Positions 26,226 to 33,972 of a stretch of DNA of 42,524 nt are shown here, piece by piece; the stretch's first letter is position 1; the number at the start of each line of letters is the position of its first letter. Both the position numbers and the translations under genes were made by a program. Source of the stretch: Candidatus Thiodiazotropha sp. (ex Epidulcina cf. delphinae) (GTDB lineage: Bacteria; Pseudomonadota; Gammaproteobacteria; Chromatiales; Chromatiaceae); the NCBI GenBank assembly GCA_025656505.1, contig JAHXHR010000014.1, positions 1 to 42,524 of the forward strand, given 5' to 3'. Below the pieces are notes generated by a model, which was not told the DNA's origin, did no database searches, and was given only the letters and a program-made list of their open reading frames with translations.

Positions 26226-26551
26226 GGCAATGTAGCATGGAATTCTTCGGTGTCATTATCCAGCTTAAAACTATATCATCCGCGACATCCCGGCAGAATA
26301 GCGCTTTTCGCCGAAGTCATCCGATGGCGGGGCGGCCTGCGGGCGGTGTCGCCAAAACTTGCTTGCAGGGATGGCTACAGTGCGTTTTGACGCCTTGCGG
26401 CAGGCCGTCGCACAACCGCTGAACGCGACATATCAGGTTTCCCTGAATTACACTGATCGGAATTTAGCCCGAGAATATCGGTCTGATAGGACGGTTGACC
26501 GGCCCGGTAGACAGCCCTACCCACTAGCAAGATATACCACGGGAGAGACAT
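26226..26551. other. Intergenic region without a recognisable feature
   Basis: This 326-bp stretch between the divergent PilZ-type gene and the TlpA-like gene holds only short open frames with no ribosome-binding site or natural composition. I see no repeat-family end and no clear terminator; promoters for both neighbours are expected here but none is convincing by eye. Confidence 0.5.
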
Positions 26552-27034
26552 ATGCCCCATTCAAGCCTACTGCGATGCGCCATTCTGATCTGTGCGCTGT
26601 CATTCCTTTCAAGCGCGGCAGCGGCCGAACAGGTGGATTTTGAATTGCAAGGGCTTGACGGAAAAAAGTATCGTTTATCGGACTACCGGGGAAAGTGGGT
26701 GCTGGTCAACTACTGGGCAACCTGGTGTCCCCCCTGCCTGGAAGAGCTGCCGGAACTGGAGATCTTTCACAACACCCACAAGGACAAGGATGCGGTGGTG
26801 CTGGGCGTGGCCATGGAACGTATCGATCCCTCTCGTCTCAAGACCTTCGTTGACGAGCAGTTTCTCAGTTATCCGATTCTGCTGACCAAGCCGGCGGCTA
26901 GCACCGAACTGGGCAGAGTGCCTGGATTGCCCACCTCATTCCTGGTCGATCCGGAAGGGGAGTTGGTTGCCCGTCAGGTGGGTCCGCTGACCCTGGATGA
27001 CCTGGAGGCGTTTATCGATGGCAAGACCCGCTGA
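26552..27034 (+). CDS. TlpA-like periplasmic thioredoxin
   Basis: This is an exported thiol-disulfide oxidoreductase of 160 residues. It has a signal peptide ending near 'SSAAAAEQ', then 'LDGKKYRLSDYRGKWVLVNYWATWCPPCLEELPELE' with active Cys59 and Cys62, and 'VPGLPTSFLVDPEGELV' with the cis-Pro region. Such proteins reduce disulfides in the periplasm, for instance in cytochrome c or metal-centre assembly. The start has GGGAGAGACAT upstream. It is followed after 10 bp by a second thioredoxin-fold gene. Confidence 0.9.
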   Translation: MPHSSLLRCAILICALSFLSSAAAAEQVDFELQGLDGKKYRLSDYRGKWVLVNYWATWCPPCLEELPELEIFHNTHKDKDAVVLGVAMERIDPSRLKTFVDEQFLSYPILLTKPAASTELGRVPGLPTSFLVDPEGELVARQVGPLTLDDLEAFIDGKTR

Positions 27035-27044
27035 GAAGGCAAAG

Positions 27045-27581
27045 ATGTCCCGCTCAGCATGCCTGTTCATCGCGCTGTCGATGATGCTTATGGATGTCGG
27101 GGCGGTGACCCGTGATCCGGACAGCTATTTCTTCGACCCGTCATTGGGTGATTTCAGCGAGGAACTGGAACTGGCCGGGGAGGAGGGTAAAAAGGGCGTG
27201 TTGATCATGTTTGAGATGGATGAGTGTCCTTTCTGCCATCGAATGAAGACCCGGGTGCTGAACCAAGTCGATGTGCAGGACTATTTCAAACGGTATTTCC
27301 TGATTTACTCAGTGGATATCGAGGGCGACGTGGAGATTGTCGATTTCCAGGGACAGGCCATGAAGGAGAAGGATTTCGCCTTCAGGCAGCATAAGGTCCG
27401 CGCCACCCCGGTATTTGGCTTTTTTGACCTTGAAGGCAATATGGTCGCTCGCTTTACCGGGGCGACCAACGATGTTCGTGAGTTCCTTTGGCTCGGCGAA
27501 TTCGTGGTTGAAGGCCATTACAGGTCGAGCAACTTTTCACGCTACAAGAGAGCAAAAAGAAAGGAACGCAGGAACCAGTGA
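27045..27581 (+). CDS. Exported thioredoxin-fold protein, SoxW/thioredoxin_2 type
   Basis: The ATG at 27045, with GAGAAGGC upstream, gives 178 residues with a hydrophobic signal segment; the ATG at 27018 is a weaker option. It carries 'KKGVLIMFEMDECPFCHRMKTRVLN' with Cys61 and Cys64 and 'VRATPVFGFFDLEGNMVARFTGA', the pattern of SoxW-like periplasmic thioredoxins. The C-terminus is very basic ('SRYKRAKRKERR'). No other sox genes are seen. Its stop overlaps the start of the TolC-like gene, so the thioredoxins and the efflux-type genes form one operon. Confidence 0.85.
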   Translation: MSRSACLFIALSMMLMDVGAVTRDPDSYFFDPSLGDFSEELELAGEEGKKGVLIMFEMDECPFCHRMKTRVLNQVDVQDYFKRYFLIYSVDIEGDVEIVDFQGQAMKEKDFAFRQHKVRATPVFGFFDLEGNMVARFTGATNDVREFLWLGEFVVEGHYRSSNFSRYKRAKRKERRNQ

Positions 27582-28873
27582 ACAGGTTTCCCTGTTTGTC
27601 GGCCGCTGCCGGCGGCAGTCTGTGCCTGACCCTAGGCCTGGGTGTGTGCTGGCCGGTTTTCTCTCAGGAACCCCTGCCTTCACCGCTGACATTGCAATAT
27701 GCACTGGAATTGGCGGGCGATGTTCATCCTGAGCGGGTGTTGGCGGACGCTGCATTGGCGCGGGCTCAAGCCCATCGCCGACAGGTGGGGGCGAGCGAGG
27801 ATGTGCGTGTCGATTTGACAGCGGAACTGCGCGCCATCGAGCCCTCGGATATCGCTGTCGATCAAACGCACAACGACAGTCTCGCCCGACTCAGTTTCAG
27901 CAAACAGTTGTATGATTTCGGCCGCACCACCCATGCCGAAGCAGCCGCCGAGGCGGGACTGGAGTCCCGTCAGTGGCATTTGCTCGAGGTCAAACAACAG
28001 CGCAGACTGGATGTGATGGCGCATTTCTTTGCTGTTCTGTTGGCGGATTTGGAGTATGCCAGAGACAACGAAGCCCTCTCCATTGCCTTTATCCGTTTTG
28101 ACAGGGCTCGCGCCAAGAATGAACTGGGTAAGGTTTCGGATATCGGGATGCTGGAATTGGAAAGCAGCTACCAGCAGTCCCGTCGCCGGATGAATGCCAG
28201 CCGGAACAGGCAACGCATCACCCGCTCCCAACTCGCCATCAGTCTCAATCGTCCCCTGGATCTACCGAGTGATCTGGAGATGCCAGTGCTTGAGGCTTCG
28301 GAAGAGATAGGGGATATTGATGCCTTGGTAGAGCAGGCCCTACGGGAAAATCCCCGGCTTGGCGTTTTGCGCGCAGAGCTGTTGGCGGCGCGAGAGCAGC
28401 TTCAGACAAGCGAAGCGGAGAATAATCCGATATTGCGTGCGGAGCTTGAGGCGGTAGCCTATCGGCGTGAGTTGGGTGGTCGAAACCCCCTCACAGCCGC
28501 CCTCGTGCTCGAATTGCCACTCTATACCGGCAACCGTGTAGCGGCGGAGGTTGCCGAGGCGCGCGCCCTGATTCAACAAAAGCAGGCGGCGCTGACTGCC
28601 TACGAATACGCATTACGACAGCAACTGCTGGACTACTGGATGGAGCTAGACAGACGGCGACTGCAAAGGGAGGAGTTGCAGGTGACAGAGGATTATCGGG
28701 ATCTCTACCTGGATCGCAGCCGTACGCTCTATGAGATGGATGTAGCGACCGATCTGGGCAACGCCATGACGCAGATCGCCGATATCCAGTTCGAACGGGC
28801 GAAGAACGAGTTTCAGATTCATCTGATACGTGCGCGTGTTCAGGCGCTCACCGGGGGAGCGTCGCCGGAGTGA
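27578..28873 (+). CDS. TolC family outer-membrane efflux protein
   Basis: The GTG start overlaps the previous stop. The 431-residue product has a signal peptide ('GVCWPVFSQ') and two long helical-hairpin repeats typical of outer-membrane efflux proteins, e.g. 'LTLQYALELAGDVHPERVLADAALARAQAHRRQVGAS' and 'ALRENPRLGVLRAELLAAREQLQTSEAENNPILRAE'. It would form a trimeric channel with the adaptor encoded next. No inner-membrane pump is encoded beside them. It is the nearest candidate outer-membrane partner for the type I exporter 1.3 kb downstream of it, though that locus is a separate unit. Confidence 0.87.
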   Translation: MNRFPCLSAAAGGSLCLTLGLGVCWPVFSQEPLPSPLTLQYALELAGDVHPERVLADAALARAQAHRRQVGASEDVRVDLTAELRAIEPSDIAVDQTHNDSLARLSFSKQLYDFGRTTHAEAAAEAGLESRQWHLLEVKQQRRLDVMAHFFAVLLADLEYARDNEALSIAFIRFDRARAKNELGKVSDIGMLELESSYQQSRRRMNASRNRQRITRSQLAISLNRPLDLPSDLEMPVLEASEEIGDIDALVEQALRENPRLGVLRAELLAAREQLQTSEAENNPILRAELEAVAYRRELGGRNPLTAALVLELPLYTGNRVAAEVAEARALIQQKQAALTAYEYALRQQLLDYWMELDRRRLQREELQVTEDYRDLYLDRSRTLYEMDVATDLGNAMTQIADIQFERAKNEFQIHLIRARVQALTGGASPE

Positions 28874-28900
28874 TTAAATAGATCGAGTGGGAGGAAAGCG

Positions 28901-29665
28901 ATGAGGGTTCTGTTGATTTTATGCCTGCTGCTCGGCGGGCAATCGGCTGCCAGGGATCTGCAGGCGGTGACCGATTGGCGCAACCGCGTGGAGCTGAGCA
29001 CCGTTGCCAGCGGCATGGTCAGTCGGGTGAATGTGGCAATCGGCGAAGCCGTCAACCGGGGATCAGTGCTTATCGAATTGGATCTGCGGCTGAATAAAGC
29101 CGAACTGGCGGCAGCCAAGTCACGTCTCGAGGCGGCGGCACAGCGGAATGACGAAGCGCGCCGGGAGTTGGATCGCTCACTCGAATTGTACGATCGCACC
29201 ATGTTATCCGATCATCAGCGCAAGCAGGCAGAGATCGAAGCCGCCACCGCCGATGCGCTCTACCGCGAGGCCCAGGCGAAGCTGGCCGGGATTCGCCTGC
29301 AACGGGAATACAGCCGGGTAACCGCACCGTTCGACGGTATCGTCGAGAGGATTCATGTGCAACCGGGACAAGCAGTGGTCAATCGCTTCCGCGCCGTGCC
29401 TTTACTGACGCTGATAGAGCATGGCGTCATGAAGGCGGTTGCCGGTGTCGATGAACGGACGGCAGCAGGATTGAAACCGGGAACAACGGTACGGATCGGT
29501 ATACGCGGCCAATGGCTGGACGGAAAGATCTCTCTTCTCGGCATACAGCCGATGGCGCAGGATGCCGAGGGTGCGAGGTATACTATGGAAGCCGGTTTTA
29601 CCCCTTTGCAAGGGATGAATTTACGGGCGGGGGAAAAGGCTGTGATGAGGTTACAGGATGAGTGA
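28901..29665 (+). CDS. Periplasmic adaptor subunit (HlyD/RND type)
   Basis: The 254-residue protein is a short membrane-fusion protein: signal peptide ('LLLGGQSAA'), a first lipoyl half 'VELSTVASGMVSRVNVAIGEAVNRGSVLIELD', a helical hairpin near residues 70-130, and a second half 'YSRVTAPFDGIVERIHVQPGQAV'. The ribosome-binding site is GGGAGGAAAGCG. It follows the TolC-like gene by 27 bp and should join it to an inner-membrane transporter, which is missing from the window. The start of the acylphosphatase gene overlaps its end. Confidence 0.87.
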   Translation: MRVLLILCLLLGGQSAARDLQAVTDWRNRVELSTVASGMVSRVNVAIGEAVNRGSVLIELDLRLNKAELAAAKSRLEAAAQRNDEARRELDRSLELYDRTMLSDHQRKQAEIEAATADALYREAQAKLAGIRLQREYSRVTAPFDGIVERIHVQPGQAVVNRFRAVPLLTLIEHGVMKAVAGVDERTAAGLKPGTTVRIGIRGQWLDGKISLLGIQPMAQDAEGARYTMEAGFTPLQGMNLRAGEKAVMRLQDE

Positions 29666-29948
29666 TCAGTTGGACAAAGGAGAGATTTGTGTCCGATGTC
29701 ATGTCGCCGGGCGCGTTCAGGGTGTCTTCTATCGCGCCTCGGCAAGGTATGAGGCGCAACGGTTGGGCGTCAACGGATATGCCAGAAATCTCCACGACGG
29801 CCGAGTGGAGGTAGTGGCCTGCGGCAGCGTCAGTGCAGTGGAGGAGTTACGGGAGTGGCTGCGCAAAGGTCCGGCCAACGCCGAAGTGACCAGTGTATCC
29901 TGTGCGGTCATCGATTTTCACGACTACCCGCAATTCGCCATTGGCTAG
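29658..29948 (+). CDS. acyP: Acylphosphatase
   Basis: Acylphosphatase hydrolyses acyl phosphates such as carbamoyl phosphate. The 96-residue protein contains 'CHVAGRVQGVFYRASARYEAQRLGVNGYARNLHDGRVEVVACG', with the catalytic Arg (in GVFYR) and Asn (in RNLHDG). The ATG overlaps the adaptor gene, so it is the last gene of that operon. The 258-bp gap that follows is AT-rich and carries a promoter candidate for the secretion locus. Confidence 0.93.
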   Translation: MSDQLDKGEICVRCHVAGRVQGVFYRASARYEAQRLGVNGYARNLHDGRVEVVACGSVSAVEELREWLRKGPANAEVTSVSCAVIDFHDYPQFAIG

Positions 29949-30050
29949 TGCGGCGCAACATATATACCGCACCCAGTTATACTTTTGTGCAATTTTAGTG
30001 GTTTTGATGATGACTATTGCGCCAATTCGCTATTTGTCATAAAAATGCTA

Positions 30051-30080
30051 TTGAAAATAGTGCCGCCAGTCGTTTATTAT
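30051..30080 (+). promoter_or_regulatory. Candidate promoter of the type I secretion locus
   Basis: TTGAAA and TATTAT are spaced by 18 bp, about 125 bp before the exporter start. Just downstream is a short palindrome, CTAATA-ATGC-TATTAG (30093-30108), that could be an operator or leader hairpin. The exporter ATG at 30207 has no good ribosome-binding site. Confidence 0.4.
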
Positions 30081-30206
30081 CCCCCCATATAACTAATAAT
30101 GCTATTAGAGGCTTCAACCACAATGTTTGGTAATAATACATAATCAGCATGTCTTGCCGGCCAAACCCATCGTTCAATTAAGGGACTGCCGCACTATCGC
30201 TGACGT

Positions 30207-32531
30207 ATGGATACGGGACTACACACACTAGTTGCCTTAGCGCGTTTTCACCAGTTACCCGCTGAGCCTGACCAGATTGCCCACCAATTCGGTGATCCAG
30301 GGCAATCTTTTACCGTTACCCACATCCTGCAAGCGGCAAAAGCCCTTACCTTAAAAGCCAAACAGCTCTCGCTCAAACTCAGTGATCTCGATAATACGAC
30401 CTTACCGGCGATTGCCCAAGCCAAAGACGGCAGCTTCTTTATTATTGCACGCGTGTCAGATCAAACGCCTAATCCAAGTCAAGATGGCCTGGAGAGTATC
30501 GATAACCCGACAAGTGCCCAGGGGGCGCTTATCCATGATCTGCGCGAGGCTGCGCCGCGCTTCGTCACCTTAGAAGAACTGGAGCAATGTTGGTCAGGTG
30601 AATTGATCGTAGTCACCCGCCGTCAGGGGTTGAGTGAAAGCCTGCAACAAAAGTTCGATATAAGCTGGTTTATTCCTTCGCTGGTGAAATACCGAAAACT
30701 CTTTAGCGAAGTATTAATCGCCTCCTTTTTCCTCCAACTATTTGCCTTGGCCACACCTTTATTTTTCCAAGTCGTGATGGACAAGGTGCTGGTGCATCGG
30801 GGCTTTACCACCCTGGATGTCTTAGCCCTTGGCTTTTTTGTGGTGGTGGTTTTTGAAGCGTTTCTCGGCGGCTTTCGTAACTATTTATTTAGTCACACCA
30901 CCAACCGTGTGGATGTGGAGCTAGGTTCCCGTTTATTTAATCATTTGCTGGCTTTGCCGCTCGCCTATTTTGAATCGCGCCAAGTGGGGCAAAATGTGGC
31001 ACGGGTGCGCGAACTGGATACCATTCGCAACTTTATCACCGGCACCGCCTTAACCTTGGTGATTGATCTCTTTTTTGTCTTCGTGTTTTTGGCGGTGATG
31101 TGGTACTACAGCCCCACACTCACCTGGATTGTGCTCGCCACCATTCCCTTTTACGTGGTCTTGTCCCTGTTTATCACACCAATATTGCGTCACCGTCTCA
31201 ACGATAAATTTAAACATGGTGCGGCCAATACCGCCTTCTTGACCGAGTCCATTACCGGTATCCGCACGGTAAAATCGTTGTCGGTTGAACCGCAAATGCG
31301 CCGCAAGCTGGAAGATCACCTTTCCAGCTATGTCCACGCTTCTTTTCGCAGCCAAAACCTCAGCAATGTGGCCAACCAAATAGCGGGTCTGATCAATAAA
31401 CTGATGACCTTGGGCATTATCTGGTGGGGCGCTCATCTGGTGATTGCCGGTGGCATTACGGTCGGGCAATTGATCGCCTTTAATATGTTGGCTGGGCGCG
31501 TCAGCGGCCCGATTTTAAAACTGGTGCAACTGTGGCAGGAGTTCCAGCAAGCGGGAATCTCCATTCAGCGTTTGGGAGATATTCTCAATACGCCCAGAGA
31601 ACCGGGTTTTAACCCCAACCGCTCCCGTTTGCCCTCCTTGCAAGGGGCTGTCTCCCTCGACCATGTGCTGTTCCGCTACCGTGCCGACGGGCCAAGAGTG
31701 CTTGAGAATGTTAACTTGCATGTCAAACCCGGTGAAGCCATCGGTATTGTGGGGCGCTCAGGCTCCGGTAAAAGTACTGTCACCAAGCTGATTCAACGCT
31801 TGTATGTCCCCGAAGCGGGACGGGTATTGATCGACGGCGTGGACTTATCGATGGTCGATACCGCTTGGCTGCGCCGTCAGATCGGTGTGGTCTTGCAAGA
31901 AAACTTTCTCTTTAACCGCAGTGTACGGGAAAATATCGCCCTGGTTGACCCCTCGATTGCGATGGAGAGAGTCGTCACCGCCGCGACAATGGCCGGCGCC
32001 CATGACTTTATTGTCGAACTACCCGAAGGCTACGACACGATGGTGGGCGAACAAGGCAGCAACCTCTCCGGCGGGCAACGACAGCGTTTAGCCATTGCCC
32101 GCGCCTTGATTACCAACCCCCGCATACTGATTTTTGATGAGGCCACCAGTGCGCTGGATTACGAATCCGAACGCCTCATCCAAGATAATATGGCTCGTAT
32201 CTGCCAGGGCCGCACTGTCTTTATCATTGCCCACCGTTTAACCACAGTGCGCCAATGCAATCGCATTATCGTGATGGACAAGGGGCGTATTGTTGAACAA
32301 GGCGATCATGATCAATTGATTGACCTTAATGGCTACTACGCCAAGCTTTACAGCTACCAAAGCCATCAACCGCGTTTACAAACCGTTGCTAATCCGCCGG
32401 AAAAAAGCGGTATCACCTTAACCTCATCGCATCCTGAGCGTGGTTCTTTCCGCGTTGAACGCAGTGGTAATGCCAATAAAGACGGGAATAGCCTTAGCCC
32501 TAAAGCACCCAGCAAGGATGATGAATCATGA
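30207..32531 (+). CDS. Type I secretion ABC exporter, HlyB-like with C39-like domain
   Basis: The inner-membrane ATPase of a type I secretion system, 774 residues. The N-terminal 130 residues are a C39-like domain without the catalytic cysteine ('TGLHTLVALARFHQLPAEPDQIAHQF'), as in HlyB, so it binds rather than cleaves the substrate. A six-helix membrane domain follows. The nucleotide-binding domain has Walker A 'GRSGSGKST', signature 'LSGGQRQRLAIARAL' and Walker B 'ILIFDEATSALD'. About 50 extra hydrophilic residues at the C-terminus are unusual. Its stop overlaps the HlyD gene start (ATGA). Confidence 0.95.
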   Translation: MDTGLHTLVALARFHQLPAEPDQIAHQFGDPGQSFTVTHILQAAKALTLKAKQLSLKLSDLDNTTLPAIAQAKDGSFFIIARVSDQTPNPSQDGLESIDNPTSAQGALIHDLREAAPRFVTLEELEQCWSGELIVVTRRQGLSESLQQKFDISWFIPSLVKYRKLFSEVLIASFFLQLFALATPLFFQVVMDKVLVHRGFTTLDVLALGFFVVVVFEAFLGGFRNYLFSHTTNRVDVELGSRLFNHLLALPLAYFESRQVGQNVARVRELDTIRNFITGTALTLVIDLFFVFVFLAVMWYYSPTLTWIVLATIPFYVVLSLFITPILRHRLNDKFKHGAANTAFLTESITGIRTVKSLSVEPQMRRKLEDHLSSYVHASFRSQNLSNVANQIAGLINKLMTLGIIWWGAHLVIAGGITVGQLIAFNMLAGRVSGPILKLVQLWQEFQQAGISIQRLGDILNTPREPGFNPNRSRLPSLQGAVSLDHVLFRYRADGPRVLENVNLHVKPGEAIGIVGRSGSGKSTVTKLIQRLYVPEAGRVLIDGVDLSMVDTAWLRRQIGVVLQENFLFNRSVRENIALVDPSIAMERVVTAATMAGAHDFIVELPEGYDTMVGEQGSNLSGGQRQRLAIARALITNPRILIFDEATSALDYESERLIQDNMARICQGRTVFIIAHRLTTVRQCNRIIVMDKGRIVEQGDHDQLIDLNGYYAKLYSYQSHQPRLQTVANPPEKSGITLTSSHPERGSFRVERSGNANKDGNSLSPKAPSKDDES

Positions 32532-33952
32532 GTGCGGTGGCGGTGTTCAAAGACGCTTGGCAAAACCGCCATAAGCTGGGGGACAACAAACAGTCCCAGG
32601 AACTCGCCGCCTTTTTACCCGCCGCGCTGGAAATTCAGGAAACACCGCCTAATCCCTTAACCCGTTGGCTGGCCTGGAGCCTGTTGGCCTTGGTGTTAAT
32701 TGCCATTATTTGGGCTTGCTTCGGCCAAGTGAATATCGTGGCTTCCGCCGAAGGCAAAATTATTCCCAGCTCCCGAGTGAAACAAATCCAACCGCTGGAA
32801 AAAGGCGTGGTCAAAGCCATCCTGGTCAATGAGGGGGATTATGTCACCCAGGGGCAAGCGCTAATTGAGCTGGACACTACGCTCACAGCAGCCGATAAAA
32901 ACCGCCTGCAATCAGAGCTTCATACCACCACCTTAAATCTGGCAGTTAATCAAGCACTACTCGCTCAGATTGAAACGGCAGCTAAGAAAAACGCCGAAAA
33001 ACAACCCGCCCTTCGCCGTGATCAATTAGTACTCAACTTGCCTGCATCGGCCAGCGCCCAGGAAACCCAACTGTATCAACACCTGCTCTGGCAACAATGG
33101 CAGCAATACTGGTCGCAGTATCAATTCTTGCAAAGCAGCTTGCGTAAAACCCAGGCCGAACAAGCGACTTCCAAAGAAATTATTAGCAAACTAAAACAAA
33201 CCCTGCCTATCGTCACCAAACGTGCGACCACCTTGGAAAACCTGCACAAAAAAGATTTTGTCTCCGAGACGGATTACCTGCAAGCCGAGCAAGAACGTAT
33301 ACAAAATCAACAGGACTTAGCCGCCGAAAAACAGCGCTACCAACAACATAAAGCGGCAGAGTCCGAAGTGAGTGAGCAAATCAACACCCATATCGCCCAA
33401 ACCAGCGGCACCTTGTTGGCGCAAATCGCGGATCAACAGCGACAAATCGCCGCTCTGAATGAAGAATTCACCAAGGCGACAGATCTGAACGACAAACAAA
33501 TTCTCTATGCCCCGGTGGCCGGTCGCGTGCAAGAGTTGGCGATTAATACCGTTGGCGGCGTTGTTACCGAAGCCCAGCAGCTGATGCTGGTCATCCCCGA
33601 TGAAGAACAATTAGAAGTGGAAGTCTTTTTAGAAAACAAAGATATCGGCTTTGTCCACGAAGAAATGCCCGCAGAGGTCAAAATCCACACCTTCCCCTTT
33701 ACCAAGTACGGCGTGATTGATGCGCAAGTTTCCAATGTGTCCAACGACGCTATTGTCGATGAACAGCGGGGTTTGATTTACAGCATGCAACTGCGCATGG
33801 CGAAAAACACCATTGCCGTTAATGGCAAAGACGTCAATCTGATGCCCGGCATGGCTGTTACGGCTGAGGTAAAAACGGGTAAGCGGCGAATTATTGAATT
33901 TTTCTTAGCGCCTTTGTTAAGGGCCAAGAGTGAGAGTATTAGAGAGCGGTAA
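32528..33952 (+). CDS. Type I secretion membrane fusion protein, HlyD-like
   Basis: The periplasmic adaptor of the secretion system, 474 residues. It has a cytoplasmic N-terminus of about 55 residues, one membrane segment ('WSLLALVLIAIIWACFG'), a lipoyl half 'GKIIPSSRVKQIQPLEKGVVKAILVNEGDYVTQGQALIELD', a long coiled coil, and a C-terminal beta domain with 'VMPGMAVTAEVKTGKRRIIEFFLAPLL'-like ending (here 'LMPGMAVTAEVKTGKRRIIEF'). It works with the exporter upstream and a TolC-type channel. Translation is coupled to the exporter gene. Confidence 0.95.
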   Translation: MSAVAVFKDAWQNRHKLGDNKQSQELAAFLPAALEIQETPPNPLTRWLAWSLLALVLIAIIWACFGQVNIVASAEGKIIPSSRVKQIQPLEKGVVKAILVNEGDYVTQGQALIELDTTLTAADKNRLQSELHTTTLNLAVNQALLAQIETAAKKNAEKQPALRRDQLVLNLPASASAQETQLYQHLLWQQWQQYWSQYQFLQSSLRKTQAEQATSKEIISKLKQTLPIVTKRATTLENLHKKDFVSETDYLQAEQERIQNQQDLAAEKQRYQQHKAAESEVSEQINTHIAQTSGTLLAQIADQQRQIAALNEEFTKATDLNDKQILYAPVAGRVQELAINTVGGVVTEAQQLMLVIPDEEQLEVEVFLENKDIGFVHEEMPAEVKIHTFPFTKYGVIDAQVSNVSNDAIVDEQRGLIYSMQLRMAKNTIAVNGKDVNLMPGMAVTAEVKTGKRRIIEFFLAPLLRAKSESIRER

Positions 33953-33972
33953 ATAATCAATAGGCAAATAGC

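Noticed and set aside
29949-29980. Terminator after acylphosphatase (GTGCGG/CCGCAC stem)
   Set aside because: Six-bp stem, long loop and no T-run; too weak to annotate.
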